In this document: positions 1 to 7,539 of the stretch, in pieces | Numbering within the stretch: position 1 is the stretch's first letter | Layout: the number at the start of each line of letters is the position of its first letter | Assembly (NCBI GenBank): GCA_003507655.1 | Contig: DNUZ01000020.1 | Location: 57,176 to 119,292, forward strand | Origin: Lachnospiraceae bacterium | GTDB taxonomy: Bacteria; Bacillota; Clostridia; Lachnospirales; Lachnospiraceae | Direction of reading: 5' to 3' | Length of the DNA stretch: 62,117 bases | Made by a program: the position numbers and the translations under genes | The notes under the pieces: model-generated | Told to the model about the DNA's origin: nothing | Databases searched by the model: none | Seen by the model: only the letters and a program-made list of their open reading frames with translations

Positions 1-512
1 TGCATGATCATGTAGTTGAATTCTAAGAAGCTCAATCCTTTTTCCATACGCTGCTTATAGCACTCAGCCGTCAGCATGCGGTTAACGGAAAAATGAGCAC
101 CGACTTCGCGTAATACATCAATATAGTTCAGATCCATCAGCCAGTCAGCATTGTTTACCATCAGGGCTTTTCCTTCAGAAAAGTCGATGAATTTGCTCAT
201 CTGCTCTTTGAAGCAGTCGCAGTTGTGCTGAATGGTTTCCGGTGTCATCATCTGACGCATATCGGTACGTCCGGATGGGTCACCAATCATAGCAGTTCCG
301 CCGCCGATTAAAGCGATTGGCTTATTTCCTGCCATCTGAAGACGTTTCATTAAGCAGAGTGCCATAAAATGTCCGACATGAAGGCTGTCAGCCGTCGGGT
401 CGAAACCGATATAAAAAGTAGCTTTTCCATTGTTGATCAGTTCTTTGATCTCTTCTTCATCCGTAACCTGTGCGATTAATCCGCGGGCTACAAGTTCATC
501 ATATAATGTCAT
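1..512 (-). CDS. tyrS: Tyrosine-tRNA ligase, N-terminal part (runs off the window)
   Basis: This enzyme charges tRNA-Tyr with tyrosine in the cytoplasm, using ATP. About 170 N-terminal residues are visible, beginning [15 protein letters not shown]. The class I signature appears as HVGH at residues 45-48, within the conserved [14 protein letters not shown] stretch, followed by [13 protein letters not shown], both typical of bacterial TyrS. The ATG at 512 follows an AAGGAG ribosome binding site. The rest of the catalytic domain, the KMSKS loop and the S4 domain lie beyond position 1. The gene sits downstream of a T-box leader, which agrees with the identification. Confidence 0.97.
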   Translation of the reverse strand, partial: MTLYDELVARGLIAQVTDEEEIKELINNGKATFYIGFDPTADSLHVGHFMALCLMKRLQMAGNKPIALIGGGTAMIGDPSGRTDMRQMMTPETIQHNCDCFKEQMSKFIDFSEGKALMVNNADWLMDLNYIDVLREVGAHFSVNRMLTAECYKQRMEKGLSFLEFNYMIM

Positions 513-566
513 TTCAGTCTCCTTTTGATAAATTGATTTTTTTCAGGGCATTTTTTATGAATGATC

Positions 567-692
567 CAGATGTCCAAACTTGATATTACTTGTAACTAGC
601 ACAAATAAACTATGAAAAGTTTCTTTTTGTGCAATGGAAATGAAACTTGGAATAGGTTATTTGTGCAAACTATACATTAGTTTGGATGTCTG
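567..692. repeat. Long imperfect inverted repeat between T-box and tyrS
   Basis: Nested complementary arms span about 126 bp: 567-580 with 679-692, 599-610 with 655-666, and 617-623 with 642-648. In the outer arm two pairs are G-U if the plus strand is transcribed but A-C mismatches in the tyrS message. The hairpin is therefore better formed by a plus-strand RNA, or by DNA, than by the tyrS leader. It is not part of the T-box. It could be a small palindromic intergenic repeat; I see no coding potential. Confidence 0.6.
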
Positions 693-699
693 AAAAATA

Positions 700-985
700 A
701 AAAAGCCCCGTCCTGATCAAAGGACGAGGCACATACCCGTGTTACCACCTAAGTTTACAGCCAGTTCACACTGTCTGTCTCAATAAGTACGGCAAAAAAG
801 CGATACTCTGGCACGATAACGTGTGCGAATCCGTTGCAGCCTACTAATTTTTTATAAAAAATATTCGGTGCAAGGCTCCAAGATGTATTCGGAATCAGCA
901 GCTCATGCACCTCTCAGCGACCGGTCACTCTCTGTATGACTGTTCTCATTCTTACTTCTTCTTTTCTACGCCTGTCTGTAAAACT
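700..985 (-). promoter_or_regulatory. Tyrosine T-box leader with terminator
   Basis: Read on the minus strand, the leader has a long stem I region, a candidate UAC (Tyr) specifier at 885-887 inside GAATACATC, and the T-box core GGTGGTAACACGGG at 736-749. A terminator hairpin (arms 705-714 and 721-730) follows with a U-rich tail. Binding of uncharged tRNA-Tyr would favour the antiterminator and allow tyrS transcription. The specifier codon was picked by its position, not by folding. Confidence 0.9.
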
Positions 986-991
986 ACCGTC

Positions 992-1020
992 ATTATAGGG
1001 GTAAAATACAGGTTTGTCAA
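992..1020 (-). promoter_or_regulatory. Vegetative promoter of the tyrS T-box transcript
   Basis: On the minus strand a perfect -35 TTGACA (1015-1020) and a perfect -10 TATAAT (992-997) are separated by 17 bp, just upstream of the T-box leader. Confidence 0.88.
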
Positions 1021-1061
1021 CAATGAACGGGCAAAAGTGGATAAAAAAGTGGATAAAGTAA

Positions 1062-1090
1062 TTGACAAATGAGAATCAATAAGATATGAT
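1062..1090 (+). promoter_or_regulatory. Vegetative promoter of the mntP transcript
   Basis: TTGACA at 1062-1067 and TATGAT at 1085-1090 have a 17 bp spacer. The promoter is divergent from the tyrS promoter and lies about 220 bp before mntP, which leaves room for the riboswitch leader. Confidence 0.82.
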
Positions 1091-1099
1091 TACGAAAGT

Positions 1100-1231
1100 G
1101 ATTCCGTGAGGGAGTAGTTTGCGAGAAATCGTGATTTGTCAACAGACCCGGTCATGTAGGATGTGACCTGGCAAATCTTAAAAAATGAGACTCATGTATA
1201 TCAGATTTTCTGATATGCGTGGGTCTTTTTG
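1100..1231 (+). promoter_or_regulatory. yybP-ykoY (manganese) riboswitch candidate with terminator
   Basis: The leader begins with a GGGAGTAG element and has a TTTGTCAACAGAC segment, as in the yybP-ykoY family. It ends in an intrinsic terminator whose 17-bp arms lie at 1188-1204 and 1210-1226, followed by a U-run. Family members sense Mn2+ and switch on Mn exporters, and the next gene is mntP. The aptamer fold was not computed. Confidence 0.75.
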
Positions 1232-1314
1232 TGTGGCAGACAGAATTTGCGGGCATGATTTTTAAAAAGATCGGGAGATCAGAACAAAATGAATACAAAG
1301 GAGATAAGAAAGTA

Positions 1315-1905
1315 ATGGGATATTTGGAATTATTATTGATCGGAGTCGGACTTGCAATGGACGCATTTGCAGTGTCTATCTGTAAGGGTCTGAATATGAA
1401 AACTATTAATAAGAAACATTGTTTTATCATTGCACTGTTTTTTGGAGGATTTCAGGCATTGATGCCGTTTATCGGATGGCTTGCCGGAATACAGTTTGAA
1501 CACTATATCAAAGCATTTGACCACTGGATCGCATTTGTTCTTCTGGTTGTGATCGGTGGACATATGGTGGTAGAGGTTTTTCGTGGAGAAGATGAGGAAG
1601 ATGAAGTCTGTCTTTGCGCAGCAGAGGCATCGGAGGAACATCTGGATATAAAAGAGTTGTTTTTACTGGCGATCGCAACCAGTATTGATGCACTCGCAGT
1701 AGGCGTGACGTTTGCTTTTTTACAGGTAGAGATCGTACCTGCGATCATCATTATAGGAAGTGTGACGTTTGTAATTTCAGCAGCAGGAGTCTTTATTGGA
1801 AATATATTCGGAAGCAAATATAAGAGCCGTGCGGAGCTTGCCGGTGGAATTATTCTGATTTTACTGGGAATTAAGATTTTATTAGAGCATTTAGGAATTG
1901 TTTAA
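1315..1905 (+). CDS. mntP: Manganese efflux pump MntP
   Basis: MntP exports Mn2+ across the cytoplasmic membrane. The 196-residue protein starts MGYLELLLIGVGLAMDAFAV and has about six hydrophobic segments in two similar halves. Each half carries the acidic membrane motif of the family: MDAFAVSICKG near residue 15 and SIDALAVGVTF near residue 125. A hydrophilic acidic loop (RGEDEEDEV) lies in the middle. The frame is open upstream, but the ATG at 1315 follows an AAAGGAGAT ribosome binding site and gives the normal family N-terminus. Regulation by the upstream Mn riboswitch is expected. Confidence 0.95.
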   Translation: MGYLELLLIGVGLAMDAFAVSICKGLNMKTINKKHCFIIALFFGGFQALMPFIGWLAGIQFEHYIKAFDHWIAFVLLVVIGGHMVVEVFRGEDEEDEVCLCAAEASEEHLDIKELFLLAIATSIDALAVGVTFAFLQVEIVPAIIIIGSVTFVISAAGVFIGNIFGSKYKSRAELAGGIILILLGIKILLEHLGIV

Positions 1906-1952
1906 GGATATTTTACAGAAAATTTATAGTATTGGAATTGCATGGTAATGAG

Positions 1953-1967
1953 GGTGCATGGTATAAT
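1953..1967 (+). promoter_or_regulatory. Extended -10 promoter candidate
   Basis: TGGTATAAT (TATAAT at 1962-1967) is an extended -10 box about 120 bp before the zinc-ribbon gene at 2087. No good -35 box is present; TTGCAT upstream matches poorly. Confidence 0.45.
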
Positions 1968-2086
1968 GAGTGCAAGCGAGTCAACATGCTCGCATGATTG
2001 ATAAGCGGTGAAATTATTGAGGGAGCTATGCTCACGATGTAATGACGCACAACAAAATTCAACCATACATAGAAAGGGGAAGAACG

Positions 2087-2518
2087 ATGGCATTTTTTGA
2101 TAAACTTGGAGAGACAATTGTAAACGTTGGAAAAGATGCAACACAGAAAGCAAAGGATTTATCAGGTGTTGCAAAGCTGAACTTAGATATTAAGGCAAAA
2201 GAGGACTATGTTCAGAGACAGTATACAGAACTTGGAAGAATCTATTATGAAGAGCATAAGACAGAGAGCGAAGTAGATGGAGCAGAGCATTTTGAATTGA
2301 TCAAAGAGGCTTTAGAAGAGATAGAAAGAATGAAGCTTGAGATCATGGAATTAAGAGGAACCAAAACCTGTCCAAAATGCGGAGCAGAGCTTGCTGACGG
2401 AGCAGAATTCTGTAGTGCCTGCGGCGAGAAGGTTTCTGTTGTAGTCGATACAGATCCTGAGGCTGAGGATGTGACAGTAGAAGAAGTATCCGAAGAGGAG
2501 AAAAAGGAAGAACTGTAA
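2087..2518 (+). CDS. Zinc-ribbon protein of unknown function
   Basis: A 143-residue soluble protein starting MAFFDKLGETIVNVGKDATQ. Residues 1-80 look helical and amphipathic (KAKDLSGVAKLNLDIKAKE). Residues around 100-120 hold a zinc ribbon with two CxxC pairs, CPKCGAELADG and FCSACGEK. The tail is strongly acidic. The ATG at 2087 follows AAAGGGGAAG; an in-frame ATG at 2042 lacks a site. It is monocistronic, with a promoter candidate upstream and a terminator directly after. Short zinc-ribbon proteins of this kind are common in Clostridia, but no role is established from sequence. Confidence 0.85.
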   Translation: MAFFDKLGETIVNVGKDATQKAKDLSGVAKLNLDIKAKEDYVQRQYTELGRIYYEEHKTESEVDGAEHFELIKEALEEIERMKLEIMELRGTKTCPKCGAELADGAEFCSACGEKVSVVVDTDPEAEDVTVEEVSEEEKKEEL

Positions 2519-2561
2519 GAAGCCATTTTTAAAGCTTAATGAAATATTATGAGAAATGAAA

Positions 2562-2602
2562 GCCTGCCGGGAATTCGTTGAGGATTCCCGGCAGGCTTTT
2601 TC
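2562..2602 (+). terminator. Intrinsic terminator
   Basis: A perfect 13-bp GC-rich stem (2562-2574 with 2584-2596) is followed by a T-run. It ends the zinc-ribbon gene. Confidence 0.92.
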
Positions 2603-2604
2603 CA

Positions 2605-2847
2605 TCATATGTGATCACAAGATAAAATGTCTTCAAATAATGTTCCTGGAAGAAATCAGCATATACAATATTACAGAAAAGTCTATGGTAAATTTGCACA
2701 AAAAAATTTTGGAAAGATTGCATTTCAGAAGCCATGTCTTGTATTTCATTCGTCATATTTGTCATGTTATCCCGTTTTTTCACACAACCAAAAAGTAAAC
2801 TGCTAGAATAACAGCATCTTTAATATAGCTAAAGGGGGGAGAAAAAT
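2605..2847. other. Intergenic stretch without a recognised gene
   Basis: AT-rich sequence between the terminator and the ABC permease. I see no convincing ORF. A TAGAAT box near 2810 could be a -10 element, but no good -35 pairs with it, and no clear LytTR direct repeat was found by eye. Confidence 0.5.
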
Positions 2848-3528
2848 ATGTTAAACAGTATTCTGGCATATGTAACATTTAATATCAAAGCACTTTTAAA
2901 AAACAAGATTTCTTTTGTCTGGTCCATTGCTTTACCACTGGTAATGTTCTGGATAGACAAAGATGCGATCTCAAGTGAAGTAGAATTGATCTATTGGTGG
3001 GTGTATATGGTCCTATGTTCCTATATCTATGGGATTGGCCTGTATGCACTGGAATTAAGGGAATCGGGAAGCCTTAGGACGATCTTTTCGATACAACATT
3101 CCTCCTGGAGTTTTTTCTTAGGGAATCTGCTGACACAGATATTGTTCTGCATCATCAGTATCGGAATATTTGATATTGTTGTAATAATTGCAAAAGGATT
3201 TTCAATAACGCATATTCTTTTTTACAGTATCTATACGATCCTGGTGTGTATACCGTTTGCATTCCTGAGTTATGTGGTTACACTGCTGCCCAGTGTTCAT
3301 GCCGATACGATACGGACGATTTTTTCTGTTGTGATATTTGGAATGTTTATGCTGCTAAGCACGGATCTCGCGATCAACAGGTACAATCCAATGTTTTATA
3401 TCTCGCAAATGCTGATGCAGAAAACCATGAACAATCTGATCCTGTATAGTATTGTGTCGCTGGTATCCATAGCACTTGGCATGTTAGGGATCATAAAATT
3501 TGAACCGGGTTCCAATGAAAGGAGGTGA
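2848..3528 (+). CDS. ABC-2 type transporter permease
   Basis: A 226-residue, highly hydrophobic protein with about six membrane spans, for example around residues 20-37, 48-67, 85-110, 115-150, 155-175 and 197-217. It has the size and layout of small ABC-2 permeases that pair with a separate ATPase. The ATG follows AAGGGGGGAG. Its end overlaps the ribosome binding site of the ATPase gene at 3537, so the two are translationally linked. Together they should export or extract a lipid or peptide substrate; the substrate cannot be read from sequence. The downstream LytTR and DUF3021 genes suggest a regulated exporter or self-immunity unit. Confidence 0.8.
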   Translation: MLNSILAYVTFNIKALLKNKISFVWSIALPLVMFWIDKDAISSEVELIYWWVYMVLCSYIYGIGLYALELRESGSLRTIFSIQHSSWSFFLGNLLTQILFCIISIGIFDIVVIIAKGFSITHILFYSIYTILVCIPFAFLSYVVTLLPSVHADTIRTIFSVVIFGMFMLLSTDLAINRYNPMFYISQMLMQKTMNNLILYSIVSLVSIALGMLGIIKFEPGSNERR

Positions 3529-3536
3529 GAAGCAGG

Positions 3537-4133
3537 ATGTGTGCGGAAAATATTTTTGTCGATGAACTATCCATAGAACCGTGTCACAAGACCATGACAA
3601 TGACTTTTCAGAAGGGATTGAATTATCTGAAGGGGCAGAATGGTTCGGGAAAAACCATGCTGTTAGACTATGTGGCAGGGATCAGAAATGACCAGAAACA
3701 ACGGATATCGGGGAATGAGAATATCGTTTATATTAACCAAAACATCTTTTTTGCAGATCGTTTAACAGGAACGGATTTTGTAAAATTTGTATATCGGCTG
3801 GACAATAAAAGCAGGGAAAGAGAAAAGTTTTTTGAGTTTACGGAAAAATTTGACATAGATAAAAAAGTTGATGTAAAGACATTGATGGAAAAACAGTGGG
3901 GGTTGTTGTCAGGCGGCGAGAGGAAATACCTGTATTCCATGGTATTGCTGTCGTTAGACAGGGAATGGTACATTTTAGATGAGCCGTTCGCCTATTTAGA
4001 CACCGAGAAAAAAGAAATTTTGTGGAAAGTCATAGAAGCATTTGCATCAGAAGGAAAGGGCGTTATATTGACATCACATGAGGAGGATAGTAGAATAAAC
4101 GGAAGTGACATCCATGTCATAAATTTGGATTAA
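3537..4133 (+). CDS. ABC transporter ATP-binding protein
   Basis: A 198-residue ATPase that powers the permease encoded just before it. Walker A is GQNGSGKT at residues 33-40, the ABC signature is LSGGE at 124-128, and Walker B with the catalytic glutamate is YILDEP at 145-150, followed by the D-loop AYLD. An H-loop histidine is in LTSHEED near 180. A GTG at 3525 could start translation, but the ATG at 3537 sits 10 bases after AGGAGGT and is preferred. It is slightly shorter than typical ABC ATPases (210-240) but keeps every nucleotide-binding motif. Confidence 0.93.
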   Translation: MCAENIFVDELSIEPCHKTMTMTFQKGLNYLKGQNGSGKTMLLDYVAGIRNDQKQRISGNENIVYINQNIFFADRLTGTDFVKFVYRLDNKSREREKFFEFTEKFDIDKKVDVKTLMEKQWGLLSGGERKYLYSMVLLSLDREWYILDEPFAYLDTEKKEILWKVIEAFASEGKGVILTSHEEDSRINGSDIHVINLD

Positions 4134-4151
4134 GTTGACAGGAGAAATACC

Positions 4152-4586
4152 GTGAAGGTAGAAATCAGACTTACACAGGATGCATATGAGCCGTATGCGG
4201 TGATCTACACGAATGAGATTACCGATGAAGTGCGTGAGACAGCGGATTCCATTCATGCATCCAACAGGATCGTAATTGCAAATGAAGATGAGAGAAGCAT
4301 TGTTCTTTCTGCAAGGGATATCTATATGATCCGCATAGAAGATGCAGCCGTATGGATTCATTGTAAAGAAAAAAAATACAGTGCGAAAAAGCGGTTGTGC
4401 GATATTGAAAAAGCACTGGGCGAAGGCTTTATGCGGATTTCTAAAACAACGCTGGTAAATCTCAAGTATATTGCATATGTAGAACCGTATTTTAACGGAA
4501 CGATGCTATTGGTAATGAAAAACGGCAGTAAGGACAGTATTTCAAGAAAGTACCTTCCAAAATTCAAAGAATATTTAGGATTATAA
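4152..4586 (+). CDS. LytTR-domain DNA-binding regulator
   Basis: A 144-residue protein with a GTG start at 4152 after ACAGGAGAA. The N-terminal 45 residues hold no receiver domain. Residues about 48-144 form a LytTR DNA-binding domain, with IRIEDAAVWIHC, GFMRISKTTLVNLKYI and the closing SISRKYLPKFKEYLGL. Stand-alone LytTR proteins next to a small membrane protein form LytTR regulatory systems, in which the membrane partner holds the regulator inactive. The DUF3021 gene three bases downstream fits that partner. The likely target is the upstream ABC operon; this is inference. Confidence 0.88.
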   Translation: MKVEIRLTQDAYEPYAVIYTNEITDEVRETADSIHASNRIVIANEDERSIVLSARDIYMIRIEDAAVWIHCKEKKYSAKKRLCDIEKALGEGFMRISKTTLVNLKYIAYVEPYFNGTMLLVMKNGSKDSISRKYLPKFKEYLGL

Positions 4587-4589
4587 ATC

Positions 4590-5045
4590 ATGAAAAGAAT
4601 CATAGAACTTTCCATAAAAGGTGTCGGTCTGGCACTGGCACTCTTCGCTGTATTCGGTTTGGTAGCGGATGTGGCAAACCAGGGAGTGTTTACATTAAAA
4701 AATTACAATTATACCAAAATGGTCATTGGGGCAGTCATCGTGGGACTTGGTTTTTCTGTTCCGGGAATCGTATATGAAACAACCGATTTTTCCTATGCGG
4801 TAAAAATTCTGATCCATATGGGAACGGGATGTGTCATCTTTTTGATTACCGGATATGCCGTAGGATGGTTCTCGTTAGCAGGAGGGATAAGACAGTGCAT
4901 GCCTCCGATCTTAGCAAGCCTTGGAACATCAGTATTGCTTTGGGTCGTATTCATGCTTCGGGACAGGAGAACGGCAGAAAGGATCAATGAAAGGATCAGG
5001 GAGCTCGAAGATGAGGATGAAGTTCATGTGACAAAAGAAGCATAG
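4590..5045 (+). CDS. DUF3021 family membrane protein
   Basis: A 151-residue membrane protein with four predicted spans, roughly at residues 8-28, 42-62, 72-95 and 103-123, and an acidic cytoplasmic tail (RELEDEDEVHV). This topology and the position directly after a LytTR regulator are the hallmarks of DUF3021 proteins. Known LytTR pairs use such a protein as a membrane inhibitor of the regulator, and I infer the same here. It is the last gene of the 2848-5045 operon and is followed by a terminator. Confidence 0.8.
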   Translation: MKRIIELSIKGVGLALALFAVFGLVADVANQGVFTLKNYNYTKMVIGAVIVGLGFSVPGIVYETTDFSYAVKILIHMGTGCVIFLITGYAVGWFSLAGGIRQCMPPILASLGTSVLLWVVFMLRDRRTAERINERIRELEDEDEVHVTKEA

Positions 5046-5055
5046 TGGATGCGGT

Positions 5056-5089
5056 AAAAGCAGCTTTGGAAATTTCCGAAGCTGCTTTT
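5056..5089. terminator. Bidirectional terminator
   Basis: Arms AAAAGCAGCTT (5056-5066) and AAGCTGCTTTT (5079-5089), with an inner GGAA/TTCC pairing, give A- and T-flanked ends on both strands. It separates the DUF3021 gene from the convergent HTH gene. Confidence 0.85.
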
Positions 5090-5096
5090 GTCCACC

Positions 5097-5435
5097 CTAA
5101 TCCTCACCGACACCCAGTAACTTCTTCACGGCATTCTGCATCTCTTCGTGTTGCCGGTATTTCTGGATCAATTCATGCTCTTCTTTAGAGAGGAAGAGCT
5201 CTTCTGACGGCGGCTGATAGCCGAAAGTCTCTAAAATATTATCAATCTTATAAATTTTACAAAGGACTAACAGCGTATCCGCATCCGGCTGGGTCTGTCC
5301 GCTTTCCCATCCGTAAATGGTCTTTGTGGCAAATGGAAGATTTTGTTCCTCTAATTTAAAGACCACATCTTCCACCGAGTAGTGGTTTTGTTTTCTATAT
5401 TCTTTTAAAACTTTTGCAATATTTGGGTTTTTCAT
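5097..5435 (-). CDS. XRE-family transcriptional regulator
   Basis: A 112-residue protein starting MKNPNIAKVLKEYRKQNHYS. Residues 5-65 form a Cro/CI-type helix-turn-helix, with SVEDVVFKLEEQ, ATKTIYGWESGQTQPDADTLLVLCKIY. The tail (LSKEEHELIQKYRQHEEMQNAVKKLL) is helical and charged. The frame is open for 25 codons upstream, but the ATG at 5435 follows AGAGGTG and the -10 box at 5454-5459 lies inside that extension. It is divergent from the Ssp-like operon with promoters back to back, so it probably controls that operon and itself. Confidence 0.88.
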   Translation of the reverse strand: MKNPNIAKVLKEYRKQNHYSVEDVVFKLEEQNLPFATKTIYGWESGQTQPDADTLLVLCKIYKIDNILETFGYQPPSEELFLSKEEHELIQKYRQHEEMQNAVKKLLGVGED

Positions 5436-5453
5436 GTTTTCACCTCTTTCGTT

Positions 5454-5482
5454 ATCATATAGTACCCTATATTTTGCGTCAA
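5454..5482 (-). promoter_or_regulatory. Promoter of the XRE regulator
   Basis: Read on the minus strand, TTGACG (5477-5482) and TATGAT (5454-5459) are separated by 17 bp, close upstream of the ribosome binding site. Confidence 0.8.
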
Positions 5483-5522
5483 TAAAGTCTGAAAAATTCT
5501 TTGAAATCAAGGAAATACCGTA

Positions 5523-5551
5523 TTGATATTCCTTTATAAAAAGAATATAAT
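5523..5551 (+). promoter_or_regulatory. Promoter of the Ssp-like defence operon
   Basis: TTGATA (5523-5528) and a perfect TATAAT (5546-5551) with a 17 bp spacer lie 53 bp before the first gene at 5604. The 5483-5522 stretch between this and the divergent promoter is the natural place for an operator. Confidence 0.85.
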
Positions 5552-5603
5552 GGAGTTCTAAGTGGGGGAATTCTCTTCTTCAAAGAAAACAGGAGGATCG
5601 TAT

Positions 5604-5810
5604 ATGAGGAATGAAGCGACATTATGGCTTGCAAAGTACATGGAAGATCATGGAATTTCTACAGAAAAAATAAGCAGGGAACTTCATATACCCAAGAAAA
5701 AGCTGATTCCGGGAACAAAAGAAAGTCTGGACGCAGACGAATTTTTAGCACTTTGTTCTTATCTTCAAATTAACCCCCAAACTATACCGATCAGACAGGG
5801 AGAAAAATGA
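5604..5810 (+). CDS. Small HTH-like protein leading the defence operon
   Basis: A 68-residue protein, MRNEATLWLAKYMEDHGIST, with a compact helix-turn-helix pattern (GISTEKISRELHIPKKKL, then LDADEFLALCSYLQINP) resembling a minimal XRE domain. The ATG at 5604 follows AGGAGG. A GTG at 5562 would extend the frame but has no site. It overlaps the next gene by four bases (ATGA), so it is translationally coupled to the sspD-like gene. It may act as a co-regulator with the divergent XRE protein, or as a small DNA-binding subunit of the system. I cannot choose between these. Confidence 0.75.
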   Translation: MRNEATLWLAKYMEDHGISTEKISRELHIPKKKLIPGTKESLDADEFLALCSYLQINPQTIPIRQGEK

Positions 5811-7525
5811 TTACATATATATGCCGCAATAAGGACATTAAGACAGGAGAAGATTTACCCTGCACCAATACCGTATGTAAGACAAGCGTCTGTCCATCCT
5901 GTGGTCAGAGAGCAGATGCCGGCTCACAGATATACTGGTGCAAAAGCTGCAAAACCCCTATATATGAGGAAGTCTGCCCTATCTGTAATAAGAAAGGAAA
6001 GAAGCTGGCAACGGATCTGCGTCCGGTCTTTCCGGAAGAGAGGCTGCTGTTAGAGCTCATTTTGGGGACACCCTATGCATTTTTAGAGAAGTCTGTGTGG
6101 AATGGTTCAGGAAATCACTATTATGTAGATGGGAAGAGAATTCCTTTTTCCGTAAAGGATTTAAAACAACTGAATATTGATAAAGTGCGGGAAGAATATC
6201 AGAAATATCAGGGAAAAAATACAGACCGGTATTTTAAAGAACAGATGGAGATATTCTTACAGGCAAACAGAGAGCGTTATGAGGCACTGGTGGAAGAGGC
6301 AGATGAGTATATCCGCAGAGTGGCAGCAGATTATAACTTTATGGAAATGTTTGTTTCGTTCAGCGGTGGAAAAGACTCTACCGTTGTTTCTGATCTGGTC
6401 ATGCGGGCACTCGGAAACCCGAAAGTGCTCCACATTTTTGGTGATACGACACTGGAATTTCCATTTACCTATGAATATGTAAAACGTTTTAAGCAGGAGC
6501 ATCCGCAGACACCGGTCATTACCGCTTGCAACAAAGAGAAGGATTTTGAGGAACTCTGTCGTATGATCGGGCCGCCAAGCCGTGTGATGCGCTGGTGCTG
6601 TACGGTCTTTAAGACCGGAAGCATCCAAAAGACCATCAAGTCCCTGTTTCGCAATAAAAAAGAAATCCTGACTTTTTACGGCATCCGAAGAAGTGAGTCG
6701 GCAAGCAGGAGCAAGTATGACAGGGATTCGGACAGTCCGAAGATCACAAAACAGAGGATCATATCACCGATCATTGACTGGATGGATTTTGACATCTGGC
6801 TTTATCTTCTGACTACGGGAATCGACTTTAACCGGGCATACCGGCTGGGTTATGCGAGAGTGGGCTGCTGGTGCTGCCCGAATAACAGTGGATGGTCGGA
6901 GTTTTTATCAAAAATCCATATGAAGGAGCAGAGTACGCATTTTCGGGAGATGCTTTTGGAGTTTGCAAGGGAAATTGGAAAAGAAGATGCAGAGGTATAT
7001 GTGGATGAAGGATATTGGAAGGCAAGACAGGGAGGGAACGGAGTTGCCTATGCACAGAAATCCGTCATTGCATTCGAGCCGTGTGCGACGCAGGAAAATA
7101 CCTATAATTATGAGCTGCAAAAGCCGATAGAAACAGAACTTTATGAATTGTTCCGTCCGTTTGGCTATCTGAATTATGAGCTTGGAAATGAAAGACTTGG
7201 AGAAGTCTATATATTAGGAAAGAACGGAGTACCGCAGTTGAAGCTTCAGGGGAGGATAGGAACGAAGAAGCTGAAGGTTACCCTATTAGATCAGAAGATT
7301 ACGGAAGATAAGATAAAGTGTCAGATTACCAAATACCAGATGTGTATGGGATGTCTTGCGTGTGAGAGCGTATGCAGGCATGATGCGATTTCCATAAAAG
7401 AAGACGACGATGGGAACATCCATTATCAGATTTTGGATGAAAAATGTGTAAGGTGCAGGGAATGTGTCAGTCATTTTTCTGCAGGATGTTATATGAGAAA
7501 GGTACTGGCAATTAAAAGAAATTAA
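5807..7525 (+). CDS. sspD: SspD/DndC-like ATP pyrophosphatase (PAPS reductase family) with ferredoxin tail
   Basis: A 572-residue protein of the PAPS reductase/PP-loop superfamily. In phosphorothioation systems this enzyme activates the DNA phosphate with ATP so that sulfur can be inserted. The N-terminal 75 residues carry several CxxC pairs (CPSCGQ, CKSC, CPICNK), probably zinc ribbons. The PP-loop is FSGGKDS at 185-191. A central CCTVFKTG and GCWCCPNN are family features. The C-terminus is a two-cluster ferredoxin with CMGCLACESVC at 513-523 and CVRCRECVSHF starting at 547, ending in C561. It opens a block of tightly spaced genes with sspB, sspC, sspA and sspE candidates, which is the main support for the Ssp assignment. 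Confidence 0.82.
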   Translation: MITYICRNKDIKTGEDLPCTNTVCKTSVCPSCGQRADAGSQIYWCKSCKTPIYEEVCPICNKKGKKLATDLRPVFPEERLLLELILGTPYAFLEKSVWNGSGNHYYVDGKRIPFSVKDLKQLNIDKVREEYQKYQGKNTDRYFKEQMEIFLQANRERYEALVEEADEYIRRVAADYNFMEMFVSFSGGKDSTVVSDLVMRALGNPKVLHIFGDTTLEFPFTYEYVKRFKQEHPQTPVITACNKEKDFEELCRMIGPPSRVMRWCCTVFKTGSIQKTIKSLFRNKKEILTFYGIRRSESASRSKYDRDSDSPKITKQRIISPIIDWMDFDIWLYLLTTGIDFNRAYRLGYARVGCWCCPNNSGWSEFLSKIHMKEQSTHFREMLLEFAREIGKEDAEVYVDEGYWKARQGGNGVAYAQKSVIAFEPCATQENTYNYELQKPIETELYELFRPFGYLNYELGNERLGEVYILGKNGVPQLKLQGRIGTKKLKVTLLDQKITEDKIKCQITKYQMCMGCLACESVCRHDAISIKEDDDGNIHYQILDEKCVRCRECVSHFSAGCYMRKVLAIKRN

Positions 7526-7539
7526 CAGGTGAAGAAACC

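Noticed and set aside
2605..2847. LytTR operator upstream of the ABC operon
   Set aside because: GTCAT occurs twice near 2752-2765 but spacing (about 9 bp) and sequence do not fit a LytTR pair.
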